The position numbers and the translations under genes are program-made. Shown here one piece after another: positions 4,574 through 5,146 of a stretch of 5,146 nt of DNA (its first letter is position 1; each line of letters starts with the position of its first letter). The notes under the pieces are model-generated. The model saw only the letters and a program-made list of their open reading frames with translations, had not been told where the DNA came from and did no database searches. The stretch lies in the NCBI GenBank assembly GCA_013205415.1, contig JABMMY010000081.1, positions 1 to 5,146 on the forward strand, written 5' to 3'. This DNA comes from Deltaproteobacteria bacterium (GTDB lineage: Bacteria > Bdellovibrionota > FAC87 > UBA2466).

Positions 4574-5146
4574 GCCGCCCTTGCCAATCCCTTCCTTTTT
4601 TTAGGCAGAATCAGATAGGCCTTTGCCACCTTAAACGAATACCAAACGGTAGCCCATAGCAGGATGCAACCGATGATTAGCGAGACCTTAACGCTAAAGT
4701 GTTTAATAAGAAACCCTTGAAGCAGAGCCGATAGAGGGGCCGACGACATAAAAAACATTCTTAAGGCAGCATTGGTCCCGCCAATTTTTCCCTTGGGAAT
4801 ATTAGTTTGGCGCAAGAAAAAGGTTCCCATAGTAACGGTAGAACTTCCAATTCTGGAGATGGCAAAAATGGCAGTTAGCACATAAGGGTGATCATAAAAT
4901 AGAATTGATAAGGTTCCCATCGTTGCTAAAAAAGCGGTTCCATAAACAAAGGGGGCGTGAAAATTATATTTTCGATAAAGTTTTCCAGATAGCAGCAATC
5001 CTAAGATACCGAAGAAACCAAATACGGAGGCGACCGTTCCATACTCTGCGGAGGTAAAATGTTTTTCAACGGTAAAATAATAAATTAAAGATGGAGTATT
5101 GGGAATTAGTGAGGAAAAATTCCAAACAAACATCATTAAAATAAAA
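4570..5146 (-). CDS. MFS transporter, C-terminal half (5' end outside window)
   Basis: The frame is open from the window edge to TAG (4572-4570), giving 191 residues. The ATG pair at 5136-5131 is internal sequence rather than a likely start, because the frame remains open upstream and only about six membrane segments are present. Approximate segments, counted from the first residue in view, are 3-25, 35-55, 66-83, 91-112, 124-145 and 152-172, matching helices 7-12 of a 12-helix major facilitator. Supporting details are the short basic loop GKLYRKY between the second and third segments, a positively charged cytoplasmic loop after the fourth (RQTNIPKGKIGG), and a basic tail PKKRKGLARAA. It would be an inner-membrane secondary transporter. 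The substrate cannot be told from this half. It converges on yacG with no gap. Confidence 0.85.
   Translation of the reverse strand, partial: FILMMFVWNFSSLIPNTPSLIYYFTVEKHFTSAEYGTVASVFGFFGILGLLLSGKLYRKYNFHAPFVYGTAFLATMGTLSILFYDHPYVLTAIFAISRIGSSTVTMGTFFLRQTNIPKGKIGGTNAALRMFFMSSAPLSALLQGFLIKHFSVKVSLIIGCILLWATVWYSFKVAKAYLILPKKRKGLARAA

Noticed and set aside
1..5146. Mobile elements, CRISPR arrays, tRNA or rRNA genes, toxin-antitoxin or defence genes
   Set aside because: No direct repeat arrays, transposase-like proteins, terminal inverted repeats or RNA-gene signatures were seen; the window is nearly filled by conventional genes.

Overview
The window looks like chromosomal housekeeping sequence from a Gram-negative bacterium of moderate to low GC. 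An apparent outer-membrane barrel, a lipoprotein signal peptide and a YacG protein (a family typical of proteobacteria-like lineages) support this. GroEL and GroES look proteobacterial, and in my judgement closest to 'delta'-type or Bdellovibrionota-type sequences. That placement is an impression from memory, not a search result. There is no sign of phage, transposon, plasmid, CRISPR or defence genes.

Layout. Positions 1-454 (+) are the 3' end of a glycine-rich, beta-barrel-like envelope protein. It converges, across a 33-bp gap with no visible terminator, on a small metzincin-type zinc metalloprotease lipoprotein at 488-1027 (-). A 130-140-bp divergent intergenic region separates that gene from a GT4-family glycosyltransferase at about 1170-2279 (+). 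A strong hairpin terminator (2290-2326) lies between the glycosyltransferase and the convergent groES-groEL operon, which runs leftward: groES 4277-3987, then groEL 3977-2352. A compact promoter region (about 4278-4369) separates groES from the divergent yacG (4370-4573, +). YacG's stop codon overlaps, in a shared CTAG, the stop codon of a convergent MFS transporter that runs off the right edge (4570-5146, -).

How the genes relate. GroES and GroEL form the chaperonin folding machine. The remaining genes are single-gene units with no obvious shared pathway: three concern the envelope (barrel protein, lipoprotein protease, transporter), one makes glycan, and yacG encodes a zinc-finger gyrase inhibitor. 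I see no novel multi-gene system. The best leads are regulatory. The groES and yacG promoters appear to share one 9-bp palindromic -35 region. yacG and the glycosyltransferase may be transcribed as leaderless or nearly leaderless mRNAs. The GroEL C-terminus lacks the usual Gly-Gly-Met repeats. The metzincin lipoprotein is compact and has a cysteine inside its zinc motif. All promoter and start-site calls come from reading the sequence by eye.
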